DNA from: Saccharothrix carnea
GTDB lineage: Bacteria; Actinomycetota; Actinomycetes; Mycobacteriales; Pseudonocardiaceae
Assembly: GCF_003014735.1 (NCBI RefSeq)
Contig: NZ_PYAX01000008.1
Location: forward strand, 248,001-312,000
Direction of reading: 5' to 3'
DNA length: 64,000 bases
Made by a program: the position numbers and the translations under genes. The number at the start of each line of letters is the position of its first letter. Position 1 is the stretch's first letter. The notes below the pieces were generated by a model. The model had not been told where the DNA came from. It did not search any database and was given only the letters and a program-made list of their open reading frames with translations. Below are positions 1 through 7,014 of this stretch, piece by piece.

Positions 1-248
1 TCGCCCGCCTTGTCGGTCACCTCGCTGATCTTGGCGGTGGTCTTGCCCGCAGCCGCCGACACCGCCGCGTTGGCCCGCGTAGCGGTCTCCTTCACCTGAT
101 CCACTCCTTCGTGTGCCTTGTCCTTCACCCGTCCGGGCACATCGGTCTTGTGCACCAGCGCTTCCACGGTGTCACCGAGCTCACGCCTGGTCTGCTCCAC
201 ATCGGCGCGCAGCTCGTCCGGGTCGGTGGGGCCGTCCTTGCCGCTCAT
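1..248 (-). CDS. DUF3618 domain protein (3' end outside window)
   Basis: The 82 visible N-terminal residues run from the ATG at 248 off the left edge. The segment DPDELRADVEQTRRELGDTVEAL is the DUF3618 signature of actinobacterial envelope-associated proteins, followed by an Ala/Lys-rich helical stretch (KDKAHEGVDQVKETATRANA) likely to form an amphipathic or coiled-coil region. The start overlaps the stop of the upstream holin-like gene by 4 nt, so the two are translationally coupled. In this family the usual order is DUF3618 beside a small two-helix membrane protein, as here. Molecular function is not established. Confidence 0.85.
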   Translation of the reverse strand, partial: MSGKDGPTDPDELRADVEQTRRELGDTVEALVHKTDVPGRVKDKAHEGVDQVKETATRANAAVSAAAGKTTAKISEVTDKAG

Positions 249-733
249 CGGTGCGCCCTCTCACTCACGGTGGCGATGTCCTGCTTGACGCTCGCCATGG
301 CCTCTTCCGGCACCGGCGGGGTGCCGCGTCGAATCTGCTTGCGGCCGACCAGCGCGAGCACGCCCGCGACGCCGAACACGGCCACCGCGACGACGAACGC
401 CGCGATCCACGCCGGCATGACGGTGGCCAGCAGCAGCACCAGCCCCGCGAGCACCGTCATCAGGCCGAACCAGGCCAGCACGCCCGCGCCGCCGAGCAGC
501 CCGGCGCCGGTGCCGACGCGCTTGCCCTTCGTGCGCATCTCGGCCACGGCCAGCCGGATCTCGTCCCTGGCCAGCCTGCTCACCTGGTCGGACAGCCTGT
601 TCACCAGTTCCGCGGTGGACGGCTCCCGCTCGGTGACGCGGTCGGCACTGCGGTCGGTGACCCGGTCCGCGATGGGGCCGGTAACCCGATCGGTGCCCCG
701 GTCAGCCGCGCGGGTGGCGGCGACGTGACTCAT
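245..733 (-). CDS. phage holin family / DUF1469-type membrane protein
   Basis: 162 aa. A basic, charged N-terminus (about 35 aa with repeats of DRVTDR type) leads into TAELVNRLSDQVSRLARDEIRLAVAEM, the typical start of the superfamily-6 holin (DUF1469) domain. Two hydrophobic segments follow at about 78-101 and 108-130. These proteins are chromosomal inner-membrane proteins of actinobacteria, usually beside DUF3618; the name holin does not mean a prophage. The ATG at 733 has a good AGGAGA ribosome site. A GGGTAG hexamer with an upstream GCGT (763-788, minus strand) fits a SigB-type stress promoter. Confidence 0.85.
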   Translation of the reverse strand: MSHVAATRAADRGTDRVTGPIADRVTDRSADRVTEREPSTAELVNRLSDQVSRLARDEIRLAVAEMRTKGKRVGTGAGLLGGAGVLAWFGLMTVLAGLVLLLATVMPAWIAAFVVAVAVFGVAGVLALVGRKQIRRGTPPVPEEAMASVKQDIATVSERAHR

Positions 734-762
734 GGCCGTCTCCTCTCTCCACTCGCCCTCCG

Positions 763-788
763 ACTACCCGAAAACGCGGTGGTGTACG
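763..788 (-). promoter_or_regulatory. SigB-type promoter candidate for the holin-like gene
   Basis: Minus-strand GCGT (788-785), 16 nt, then GGGTAG (768-763). This fits the GNNT-N14-16-GGGTAY pattern known for Streptomyces SigB. It lies 29 nt upstream of the ATG at 733, leaving room for the ribosome site. The pattern is short, so a single match is weak; it gains weight from the other copies in this window. Confidence 0.4.
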
Positions 789-816
789 CACGGTGTTCGG
801 GGGAAACCCGTCGCCC

Positions 817-1743
817 ATGGCGCACGCACCGCAGGCACCCACTCAACTGCCGAAGCGCTCCTGGTGGGCCGTGCTCAAGAGGACGGTCAAGGAATTCAAC
901 GACGACAACCTCACCGACTGGGCGGCCGCCCTCACCTACTACGCGGTGCTGTCGCTGTTCCCCGGCCTGCTGCTGTTGACGGCGCTGCTGGGGCTGCTCG
1001 GCCCGGACGCGACGAAGTCCATTGTGGACAGCCTGGACGCCCTCGGGCCGGGCGAGGCGAAGGACACGATCGCGGGCGCGCTGGAGAACCTGCAGAAGTC
1101 GCAGGCCAGCGGCTTGCTGGCGATCGTCGGCCTGGTGACGGCGCTCTGGTCGGCCTCGGGGTACGTGGGCGCGTTCATGCGCGCGTCCAACTCGATCTAC
1201 GACGTCGAGGAGGGCAGGCCGTTCTGGAAGGTCATCCCGCTGCGGTTGGGCCTGACCATCGGCGTGGTGGTGCTGCTGGCGCTCACCGCGCTCGGCGTGA
1301 CGCTCACCGGGGGAGTGGCCGAGTGGCTGGGCGAGGTGCTCGGGCTGGGCTCGACCTTCGTGACGGTCTGGGACATCGCCAAGTGGCCGGTGCTGTTCGT
1401 GCTCGCGAGCCTGGCGATCGGCCTGTTGTTCTGGGCCTCGCCGAACGTGCGGCAGCCCAGCTTCCTGTGGATCACGCCGGGAGGCCTGCTGACCGTGGTG
1501 GTCTGGGTCGCCGCGTCGCTGGGCTTCGCGTTCTACGTGGCGAACTTCGGGTCCTACAACAAGACCTACGGCTCACTGGCCGGTGTGATCGTCTTCCTGG
1601 TGTGGCTGTGGATCTCGAACCTGGCCCTGCTGCTCGGCGCCGAGCTGGACGCGGAGCTGGAGCGGGGCAGGCGGATGGAACAGGGGCAGCCCGAGGGGCG
1701 GGACCCGGTGGCCCCGCCCCGCGACACGGCGGCGATGGACTGA
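817..1743 (+). CDS. YihY/BrkB family inner-membrane protein
   Basis: 308 aa from the ATG at 817; an in-frame GTG at 793 would add 8 residues, and GGGGGA at 800-805 favours the ATG. The protein has the YihY/virulence-factor-BrkB pattern: an N-terminal amphipathic region with DDNLTDWAAALTYYAVLSLFPGLL, then six membrane spans and the motif YNKTYGSLAGVIVFLVWLWISN near residues 250-275, followed by a charged cytoplasmic tail. The family was once called ribonuclease BN but is a membrane protein of unknown activity. It is divergent from the holin/DUF3618 pair, so the three may form an envelope-stress unit. Confidence 0.9.
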   Translation: MAHAPQAPTQLPKRSWWAVLKRTVKEFNDDNLTDWAAALTYYAVLSLFPGLLLLTALLGLLGPDATKSIVDSLDALGPGEAKDTIAGALENLQKSQASGLLAIVGLVTALWSASGYVGAFMRASNSIYDVEEGRPFWKVIPLRLGLTIGVVVLLALTALGVTLTGGVAEWLGEVLGLGSTFVTVWDIAKWPVLFVLASLAIGLLFWASPNVRQPSFLWITPGGLLTVVVWVAASLGFAFYVANFGSYNKTYGSLAGVIVFLVWLWISNLALLLGAELDAELERGRRMEQGQPEGRDPVAPPRDTAAMD

Positions 1744-1765
1744 CCCGCGCGGGCCGGCCGCGGTG

Positions 1766-2128
1766 TCAGGCGTTCTGCTCGGCGACCTGCTTGCGCACCT
1801 CGTCCATGTCGACCTTGCGGGCCTGGTCGATCAGGTCTTCCAGCGCCGACTCGGGCAGTGCGCCCGGCTGCGCGTAGAGCACGACGCCGTCGCGCACGAT
1901 CATCAGGGTCGGGATCGACCGGATCTGGAACGCCGCGGCGAGCTGCTGCTGCGCCTCGGTGTCGACCTTGCCGAACACGATGTCCGTGTGCTTCTGGGCG
2001 GACTTCTCGTAGGTCGGGGCGAACTGGACGCACGGGCCGCACCAACCCGCCCAGAAGTCGACCAGGACCATCTCGGAGCCGCCGACAACCTCGTCGAAGT
2101 TCTCCGCGGTCAGCTCCACGGTGGCCAT
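1766..2128 (-). CDS. trxA: thioredoxin
   Basis: 120 aa. A complete thioredoxin fold with the redox motif WCGPC at residues 29-33 (usual WCGPC), the cis-proline region SIPTLMIVRDG at about 71-81, and the buried FWAGW context. The ATG at 2128 is preceded by AAGGAGG at good spacing, so the long in-frame upstream extension is not used. It should act as a cytosolic protein-disulfide reductase served by thioredoxin reductase. It stands alone, divergent from the amino-acid importer operon and convergent with the YihY gene. Slightly longer than minimal TrxA because of a helical C-terminal tail (DMDEVRKQVAEQNA). Confidence 0.95.
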   Translation of the reverse strand: MATVELTAENFDEVVGGSEMVLVDFWAGWCGPCVQFAPTYEKSAQKHTDIVFGKVDTEAQQQLAAAFQIRSIPTLMIVRDGVVLYAQPGALPESALEDLIDQARKVDMDEVRKQVAEQNA

Positions 2129-2212
2129 AGGTCCTCCTTGCTGTGGACATGGGGGTTGCCCCCTTGTACCCAGACCAACGGTGCCGACACCGCGACAATT
2201 CCCTCCGGATGG

Positions 2213-2248
2213 CTTCAACGACGTGTGGACGCCTTCAACAGAACGTTG
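2213..2248 (+). promoter_or_regulatory. candidate operator: CTTCAAC repeats upstream of the importer operon
   Basis: CTTCAAC occurs at 2213-2219 and again at 2233-2239, exactly 20 nt apart. The second copy is followed by AGAAC and GTTG, giving CAAC-N5-GTTG. It lies in the thioredoxin/importer intergenic region, 39 nt before the importer start. Spacing by two helical turns suggests a cooperative regulator. The DauR-like domain encoded at the end of the operon is an obvious but unproven candidate. Confidence 0.35.
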
Positions 2249-2286
2249 TAGTTTGCGATTCACCCGAACGCAGGAGGTGTGTCCCG

Positions 2287-3189
2287 GTGCGCAGGACCGC
2301 AGCCCTCGCCCTGACCCTGTTCGCGCTGGTGGCGTGCGGTTCACCCGCCGACCAACCACCGGGCGCGCCCGCCGACGACCTGCCGTCGACCTCCGCGATC
2401 GTCGAGGCGGTCACCAAGGACGACGCCCTCGCCGCGTCCCTGCCGGCCGCCATCACGCAGGCGGGTGAGCTGCGCGTCGGCTCGAACATCCAGAACCCGC
2501 CGAACAACTTCTACGCCGCCGACGGCAAGACCCCGGTCGGCTCCGAGGTCGACCTGGTCAAGGCGGTCGCGAAGAAGCTCGGGCTGGCCGTCGAGCACCA
2601 GGACATGGCGTTCGGCTCGCTCATCACGAGCCTCCAGGCGGGCCGGATCGACGTGACCATGGCCGCGATGAACGACACCCCGGAACGGCAGCAGGCGATC
2701 GACTTCGTCGACTACTTCACCTCCGGCATCACGATCATGGTGCAGAAGGGGAACCCGGCGGGCATCAAGAGCCCGGACGACCTGTGCGGCAAGTCCGTCG
2801 CGGTCAACCTGGGCTCCAGCCAGGAGACCTACGCGAAGGAGTTCACGTGCCTGTCCGGCGACTCCATCGGGGTGACCGCCACCGACAGCGACACGCAGAA
2901 CCAGAACCAGCTGCGCACCGGCCGCGTCGCCGCCATCCTCAACGACCTGCCCACCGCCGTCTACGTCGCCAAGACCGCGGGTGACGGCGAGTTCTTCGAG
3001 GTCGTGGACCTGGCGCCGATCAACGGCGGCCCGTACGGCATCGGGGTCGACAAGGACAACCCGGAACTGACCGCAGCGTTGCAGAAGGCATTGCAAGCGC
3101 TCATCGACGATGGCACGTACGGCAAGATCCTCGAAGCCTGGGACGTCGAGCAGGGTGCAGTGACGAAGGCGACCGTCAATGGCCGGTGA
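2287..3189 (+). CDS. amino-acid ABC transporter substrate-binding lipoprotein
   Basis: 300 aa from GTG 2287, which has AGGAGG 9 nt upstream. Residues 1-17 form a signal peptide ending in the lipobox LVAC, so the protein is anchored outside the membrane. The rest is a family-3 solute-binding protein (SBP_bac_3): GELRVGSNIQNPPNNFYAADGKTPVGSEVDLVKAVAKKLG, then DVTMAAMNDTPERQQAIDFVDYF and SVAVNLGSSQETYAKEF. It should capture a polar or basic amino acid and hand it to the permease encoded next. The stop lies 11 nt inside the permease gene. The ligand cannot be read from sequence; the fused regulator downstream suggests a link with D-amino acids or arginine, which is only inference. Confidence 0.92.
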   Translation: MRRTAALALTLFALVACGSPADQPPGAPADDLPSTSAIVEAVTKDDALAASLPAAITQAGELRVGSNIQNPPNNFYAADGKTPVGSEVDLVKAVAKKLGLAVEHQDMAFGSLITSLQAGRIDVTMAAMNDTPERQQAIDFVDYFTSGITIMVQKGNPAGIKSPDDLCGKSVAVNLGSSQETYAKEFTCLSGDSIGVTATDSDTQNQNQLRTGRVAAILNDLPTAVYVAKTAGDGEFFEVVDLAPINGGPYGIGVDKDNPELTAALQKALQALIDDGTYGKILEAWDVEQGAVTKATVNGR

Positions 3190-4093
3190 GCACAGGCCCG
3201 GCGAGCCCGCGGTCGGTGAGCGCCCGGTCGGTGACGGCCCGGTCGGCGGGCCTGCGGTCAGTGAGGGTGCGGTCGGTGCGGGTGGGGACGAGTTGGTGGT
3301 GGTCCCGCTGCGGCACTGGGGGCGTTGGGTCGGTGGCGCGGTCATCCTGGCGGTCCTCGGCGCGCTGGGTTGGGCGCTGGCCGACGCGAAGATCGACTAC
3401 GCCGCGGTGCCGGGGTTCTTCACCCACGACATCATGCTGCGCGGCCTGGTCAACACGGTCCTGCTGGCGTTGGCCGCGCAGGCGGGCGCGATCGTGCTCG
3501 GCGTGCTGATCGCGCTGCTGCGCCGGTCGGCCAACCCGGTCGCCCGCTGGTTCGCCGCCGGGTACGTGTGGCTGTTCCGCGGCCTGCCGGTGCTGCTGCA
3601 GATCCTGCTGTGGTTCAACCTCGCGCTGGTGTTCGAGAACATCTCCGTGTTCGGGCTGTTCGAGGAGAAGACCAACGTCCTGGTGACGGCGTTCGTGGCG
3701 GCGTTGCTCGGGTTGGGGCTCAACGAGAGCGCGTACATGGCCGAGATCGTGCGCGCGGGGCTGAACAGCGTGGACCACGGCCAGGTCGAAGCGGCCAAGG
3801 CGATCGGCATGACGCCGGCGACCACGTTGCGGCGGGTCGTGCTGCCGCAGGCCATGCGGGTGATCATCCCGCCGACCGGCAACAACTTCATCAACATGCT
3901 CAAGGGCACGTCCATGGCGTCGGTCATCGGGTTCCTGGAGCTGATCCACGCGGCCAACAACATCGCCTCGCGCAACCTGCAGATCATGGAGACGCTGCTG
4001 GCCGCCGCCGCGTGGTACATGGTCGTGGTCAGCGTGGCGAGCGTCGGGCAGCACTTCCTGGAGCGTCACTACGGCAAGGGGGTGGCCCGGTGA
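3179..4093 (+). CDS. amino-acid ABC transporter permease (HisM/GlnP type)
   Basis: 304 aa. A long hydrophilic Gly/Pro/Val-rich N-terminus (about 45 aa with repeats such as GERPVGDGPVGGPAVSEGAV) precedes five or so membrane segments of the His/Glu/Gln/Arg permease family (TIGR01726). The EAA-type loop that contacts the ATPase is visible: VDHGQVEAAKAIGMTPATTLRRVVLPQAMR at about 200-230. The start overlaps the binding-protein gene by 11 nt and the stop overlaps the ATPase start by 4 nt. Only one permease is present, so the membrane unit should be a homodimer. The repetitive N-terminus is unusual and may mean that the true start lies downstream, for example at a GTG just before the first helix. 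Confidence 0.9.
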   Translation: MAGEHRPGEPAVGERPVGDGPVGGPAVSEGAVGAGGDELVVVPLRHWGRWVGGAVILAVLGALGWALADAKIDYAAVPGFFTHDIMLRGLVNTVLLALAAQAGAIVLGVLIALLRRSANPVARWFAAGYVWLFRGLPVLLQILLWFNLALVFENISVFGLFEEKTNVLVTAFVAALLGLGLNESAYMAEIVRAGLNSVDHGQVEAAKAIGMTPATTLRRVVLPQAMRVIIPPTGNNFINMLKGTSMASVIGFLELIHAANNIASRNLQIMETLLAAAAWYMVVVSVASVGQHFLERHYGKGVAR

Positions 4094-4848
4094 GCCTGGT
4101 GCGGTCGGTGGGCGTGCGGAAGTCGTTCGGGTCCGTTGAGGTGCTCAGGGGGATCGACCTCTCGGTGGAGGCCGGACAGGTCGTGTGCCTGCTCGGGCCG
4201 TCCGGTGCGGGCAAGTCGACGTTCCTGCGCTGCGTGAACCACCTGGAGACCATCGACGCGGGCCGGATCTGGGTCGACGGGCAGGCGGTCGGGTTCACCT
4301 CGCGCGGCGGGAAGCTGTTCGAGCTGCGCGAACGGGAGGTGGCGCGGCAGCGGCGGGGCATCGGCATGGTGTTCCAGCGGTTCAACCTGTTCCCGCACCG
4401 CACGGCGGTGGAGAACGTCGCCGAAGGGCCGGTGCACGTGCTGCGGACGCCTCGCCGGACGGCGTTGGACGAGGCGCGGGCGTTGCTCGACCGGGTGGGG
4501 CTGGCGGACAAGGCCGACTCCTACCCGCACCAGCTGTCCGGAGGCCAGCAGCAACGGGTGGCGATCGCGCGGGCGCTGGCGATGAAGCCGAAGCTGATGC
4601 TGTTCGACGAGCCGACCTCCGCGCTGGACCCGGAGCTGGTCGGCGAGGTGCTGGACGTGATGGCGGACCTCGCCCGCGACGGCATGACCATGATCGTGGT
4701 CACGCACGAGATCGGGTTCGCCCGGCAGGTGGCCGACTCGGTGGTGTTCCTGGTCGACGGCGCGGTGGTCGAGACCGGGCCGCCGGACCAGGTGCTGGAC
4801 AATCCGCGACAGCAACGCACGCAGCAGTTCCTCGCGAAGGTGCTCTAG
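4090..4848 (+). CDS. amino-acid ABC transporter ATP-binding protein
   Basis: 252 aa from GTG 4090 (GTGA overlap with the permease stop). All ABC motifs are present: Walker A GPSGAGKS, Q-loop VFQRFNLFPH, signature LSGGQQQR, Walker B LMLFDEP and the H-loop THE. The VRKSFGSVEVLRGIDL opening and the overall length are typical of the GlnQ/HisP polar amino-acid class. It powers the importer encoded by the two preceding genes. The start is fixed by the overlap; an in-frame region extending upstream is the permease in another frame. Confidence 0.95.
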   Translation: MSLVRSVGVRKSFGSVEVLRGIDLSVEAGQVVCLLGPSGAGKSTFLRCVNHLETIDAGRIWVDGQAVGFTSRGGKLFELREREVARQRRGIGMVFQRFNLFPHRTAVENVAEGPVHVLRTPRRTALDEARALLDRVGLADKADSYPHQLSGGQQQRVAIARALAMKPKLMLFDEPTSALDPELVGEVLDVMADLARDGMTMIVVTHEIGFARQVADSVVFLVDGAVVETGPPDQVLDNPRQQRTQQFLAKVL

Positions 4849-6618
4849 GTGGTCATGCGCATCCCGTCGTCCTACCTCGTCCAGTTCCACGAGCCGGAGG
4901 GGTACCTGGACTTCGCCCGGTTCGGGCCGCCGTCGTTCGCCGTGGTGGACGCGTCCACGCGGTTGACGGAGGCGGCGATGTCGGCCGGGCCCGCCACGGT
5001 GGACGACCTGATGCGGCAGGAGCTGCGGGCGAAGGCGGCGGTGGCGCGGCTGTGCCGGGGCGACACCGACCACGTGACGTTGCTGCCGAACACGAGCACC
5101 GGCCTGTTCCAGGCGGCACTGGGTGTTCGCGGTGAGGTTCTGGTGTCGTCGGGGGAGTTCCCGGCGAACACCTACCCGTGGGCGCGGTCGCCGTTCGTCG
5201 ACGTGTCGTGGCTGCCGCCCGGACCGGTGACGGCGGAGGTGGTGAGGGAGGCGTTGACGCCGGAGACCGTGGCGCTCGCGGTGAGCGCGGTGGACTTCCG
5301 CACCGGGTACCGGGCGGATCTGGCGGCGTTGCGCGAGGTGGTCGGCGACCGGTTGCTGGTGGTGGACGGCATCCAGGGCTTCGGGGTCGTGGACGAGCCG
5401 TGGGAAGTGGCCGACGTGCTGGTGGTCGGTGGGCAGAAGTGGTTGCGCTCGGGGTGGTCGACCGGGTTCATGACGTTGTCCGACCGGGCGTTGAGCCGGT
5501 TGGAGCCGGTGCTGTCGGGGTGGACCGGGGCGGAGGACCCCGGGTTGTTCGACAACGGGATCCACCGGGTGGGGGAGGGTGCGGCGGGGTGGTCGATCAC
5601 CAACCTGAGCCCGATCGCGTCCGGTGCGCTGGCGGCGGGGTTGGAGCTGGTGGAGTTGGCGGGGGTGGAGGCGATCGGGGCGAGGATCGTTGAACGATCC
5701 GACGAGCTGGTGGAGGCGATCCGGGCGGTCGGGGGTGAGGTCGTGTCGGCGGTGGACCGGAGGGCGGGGATCGTCGCGTTCACGGTGCCGGACCACCCGC
5801 CTTCGGTGGTGGGGGCGGCTCTGGTGGACGCGGGGGTGACGGCGACCGTGCGGCCGGAGCACGTCCGGTTGTCGCCGCACGCGTCCACGACGGCGGAGAC
5901 CGTGGCCCGGTTCGGTGCGGCGTTGAAGGAGCTGCGGCGGCCGGTCGCGGTCGGAGCGCCGACGCCTCGGTCGGTGCCTGCGGTGACGTCCGAGGTGCTG
6001 ACGGCGTTGATCCCGACGGTGAACAGCCTGGCGGAGGCGTTGGGGCCGGGGACGGAGGTGGTGCTGCACGACCTCGGCGCGTTGCCGAACTCGATCATCG
6101 CTATCGCGGGTGATCTCACCGGGCGGAAGGTCGGGGGGCCGATGACCGACTTGTTGTTGGGGTTGGTTCGGCGTGGCACTACGCAGGACTTGGCCGGGTA
6201 TGAGACGTATGCGCCGGATGGGCGGGTGATGCACTCGTCGACGGTGTTCTTGCGTGATGCGCGGGGGGTGGCGGTCGGGTGCTTGTGCGTGAACAGCGAT
6301 CCCGGGTCGAGTCGTCTGGGTGTGCCGGTGGCGTCGGCGGTGTCGGCGGGTTCGGTGGTGTCAGCGGGTTCGGTGGGTTCGGCGGTCGAGGCGTTTCCGG
6401 GTGATGTCGACACGCTTCAGCGGCTGCTGGTCGAGCGTGCGGTGCACGCCGTGGGTGTGCCGGTGGAGTTGATGAAGAAGTCGCACAAGTCCGAGGTGGT
6501 GCGGGTGCTGGACGAGGCGGGCCTGTTCCTGATCCGCGACTCCGTCGACTACCTGGCGGGCGTGCTCGGCGTGACCAGGTACACGATCTACAACTACCTG
6601 AACGAGGTCCGAGCCTGA
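4849..6618 (+). CDS. class-V aminotransferase fused to a YheO/DauR-like regulator
   Basis: 589 aa counted from the GTG at 4849, directly after the ATPase stop; ATG 4855 is an alternative start. Residues 1-365 are a class-V PLP enzyme (cysteine desulfurase/kynureninase-like): the substrate/PLP loop NTSTG, the pyridine-binding Asp of VVDGIQGFG (D173) and the Schiff-base lysine of GGQKWLRSG (K197). Residues about 380-500 match the YheO-like PAS domain (EVVLHDLGALPNSIIAIAGDLTGRKVGGPMTDL, then SSTVFLRDARGVAVGCLCVN). Residues about 525-589 match the DauR-type helix-turn-helix (KSEVVRVLDEAGLFLIRDSVDYLAGVLGVTRYTIYNYLNEVR). A Ser/Gly/Val repeat linker separates PAS and HTH. Enzyme and DNA-binding sensor are thus one chain, co-transcribed with an amino-acid importer. 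The substrate is unknown; beta-elimination or transamination of the imported amino acid is inference. Confidence 0.88.
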   Translation: MVMRIPSSYLVQFHEPEGYLDFARFGPPSFAVVDASTRLTEAAMSAGPATVDDLMRQELRAKAAVARLCRGDTDHVTLLPNTSTGLFQAALGVRGEVLVSSGEFPANTYPWARSPFVDVSWLPPGPVTAEVVREALTPETVALAVSAVDFRTGYRADLAALREVVGDRLLVVDGIQGFGVVDEPWEVADVLVVGGQKWLRSGWSTGFMTLSDRALSRLEPVLSGWTGAEDPGLFDNGIHRVGEGAAGWSITNLSPIASGALAAGLELVELAGVEAIGARIVERSDELVEAIRAVGGEVVSAVDRRAGIVAFTVPDHPPSVVGAALVDAGVTATVRPEHVRLSPHASTTAETVARFGAALKELRRPVAVGAPTPRSVPAVTSEVLTALIPTVNSLAEALGPGTEVVLHDLGALPNSIIAIAGDLTGRKVGGPMTDLLLGLVRRGTTQDLAGYETYAPDGRVMHSSTVFLRDARGVAVGCLCVNSDPGSSRLGVPVASAVSAGSVVSAGSVGSAVEAFPGDVDTLQRLLVERAVHAVGVPVELMKKSHKSEVVRVLDEAGLFLIRDSVDYLAGVLGVTRYTIYNYLNEVRA

Positions 6619-6625
6619 CGGCTCG

Positions 6626-6840
6626 CGCGTGTCGAACCTTCAGCGCCCGCGTGTCCCACGTTCGCGTCGCGCGTGTCCTACGTTCAGAACGGGCGTGTCC
6701 TACGTTCAGGACCCCCGAGTTCAACGCTCAGGCCGCGAGAGTCCAACGTTCGGGGCGCGAGAGTCCAACGTTCGGGGCGCGAGAGTCCAACGTTCAGGGC
6801 ACCTGAGTTCAACGCTCAGGCTGCTTGAGTCCGGCTCGAT
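6626..6840 (+). repeat. tandem array, ten units with an exact 22-bp period
   Basis: Ten copies of a unit with core GTYCWACGYTCAGG begin at 6631, 6653, 6675, 6697, 6719, 6741, 6763, 6785, 6807 and 6829, always 22 bp apart. The middle copies (6741, 6763, 6785) are nearly identical (GAGAGTCCAACGTTCGGGGCGC type); the outer ones have drifted. The array starts right after the fusion gene's stop and precedes a strong hairpin, in the gap between two convergent genes. Related units recur at 35.5 kb. There are no unique spacers, so this is not CRISPR. No gene is seen in 6619-7014. Confidence 0.9.
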
Positions 6841-6878
6841 TTGACATGGGGCCCCTTACGGGTACTCCAGGCAGGCCA

Positions 6879-6927
6879 AAGCCGGGCAGGCCTGGCGGAT
6901 GAAGCGCCCGCCAAGCCTGCCCGGCTT
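6879..6927. terminator. 20-bp stem hairpin between convergent genes
   Basis: The arms at 6879-6898 (AAGCCGGGCAGGCCTGGCGG) and 6908-6927 pair over 20 bp with one mismatch around a 9-nt loop. It sits between the end of the fusion gene and the end of the PheS-like gene, so it can serve both strands. There is no clear U-tract, which is common for actinobacterial terminators. Confidence 0.7.
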
Positions 6928-7014
6928 CGACCAGCCTAAAGCACCCGAACCCCAGGTAAAATCGGGCCTCTGCGGTGCGTTGCGGGTCCGATGTGTGTGG
7001 GAGTCGGTCGGCGG

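Noticed and set aside
245-733. Prophage holin
   Set aside because: The family name is historical; the gene lies with DUF3618 in a chromosomal envelope locus and no other phage gene is near.
4069-6234. A 721-codon minus-strand frame opposite the ABC ATPase and the PLP-regulator gene
   Set aside because: Arg/His/Pro-rich low-complexity translation, no ribosome site, and the plus-strand genes are clear family members.
6626-6840. CRISPR array
   Set aside because: The 22-bp units are contiguous with no unique spacers, no leader and no cas genes.
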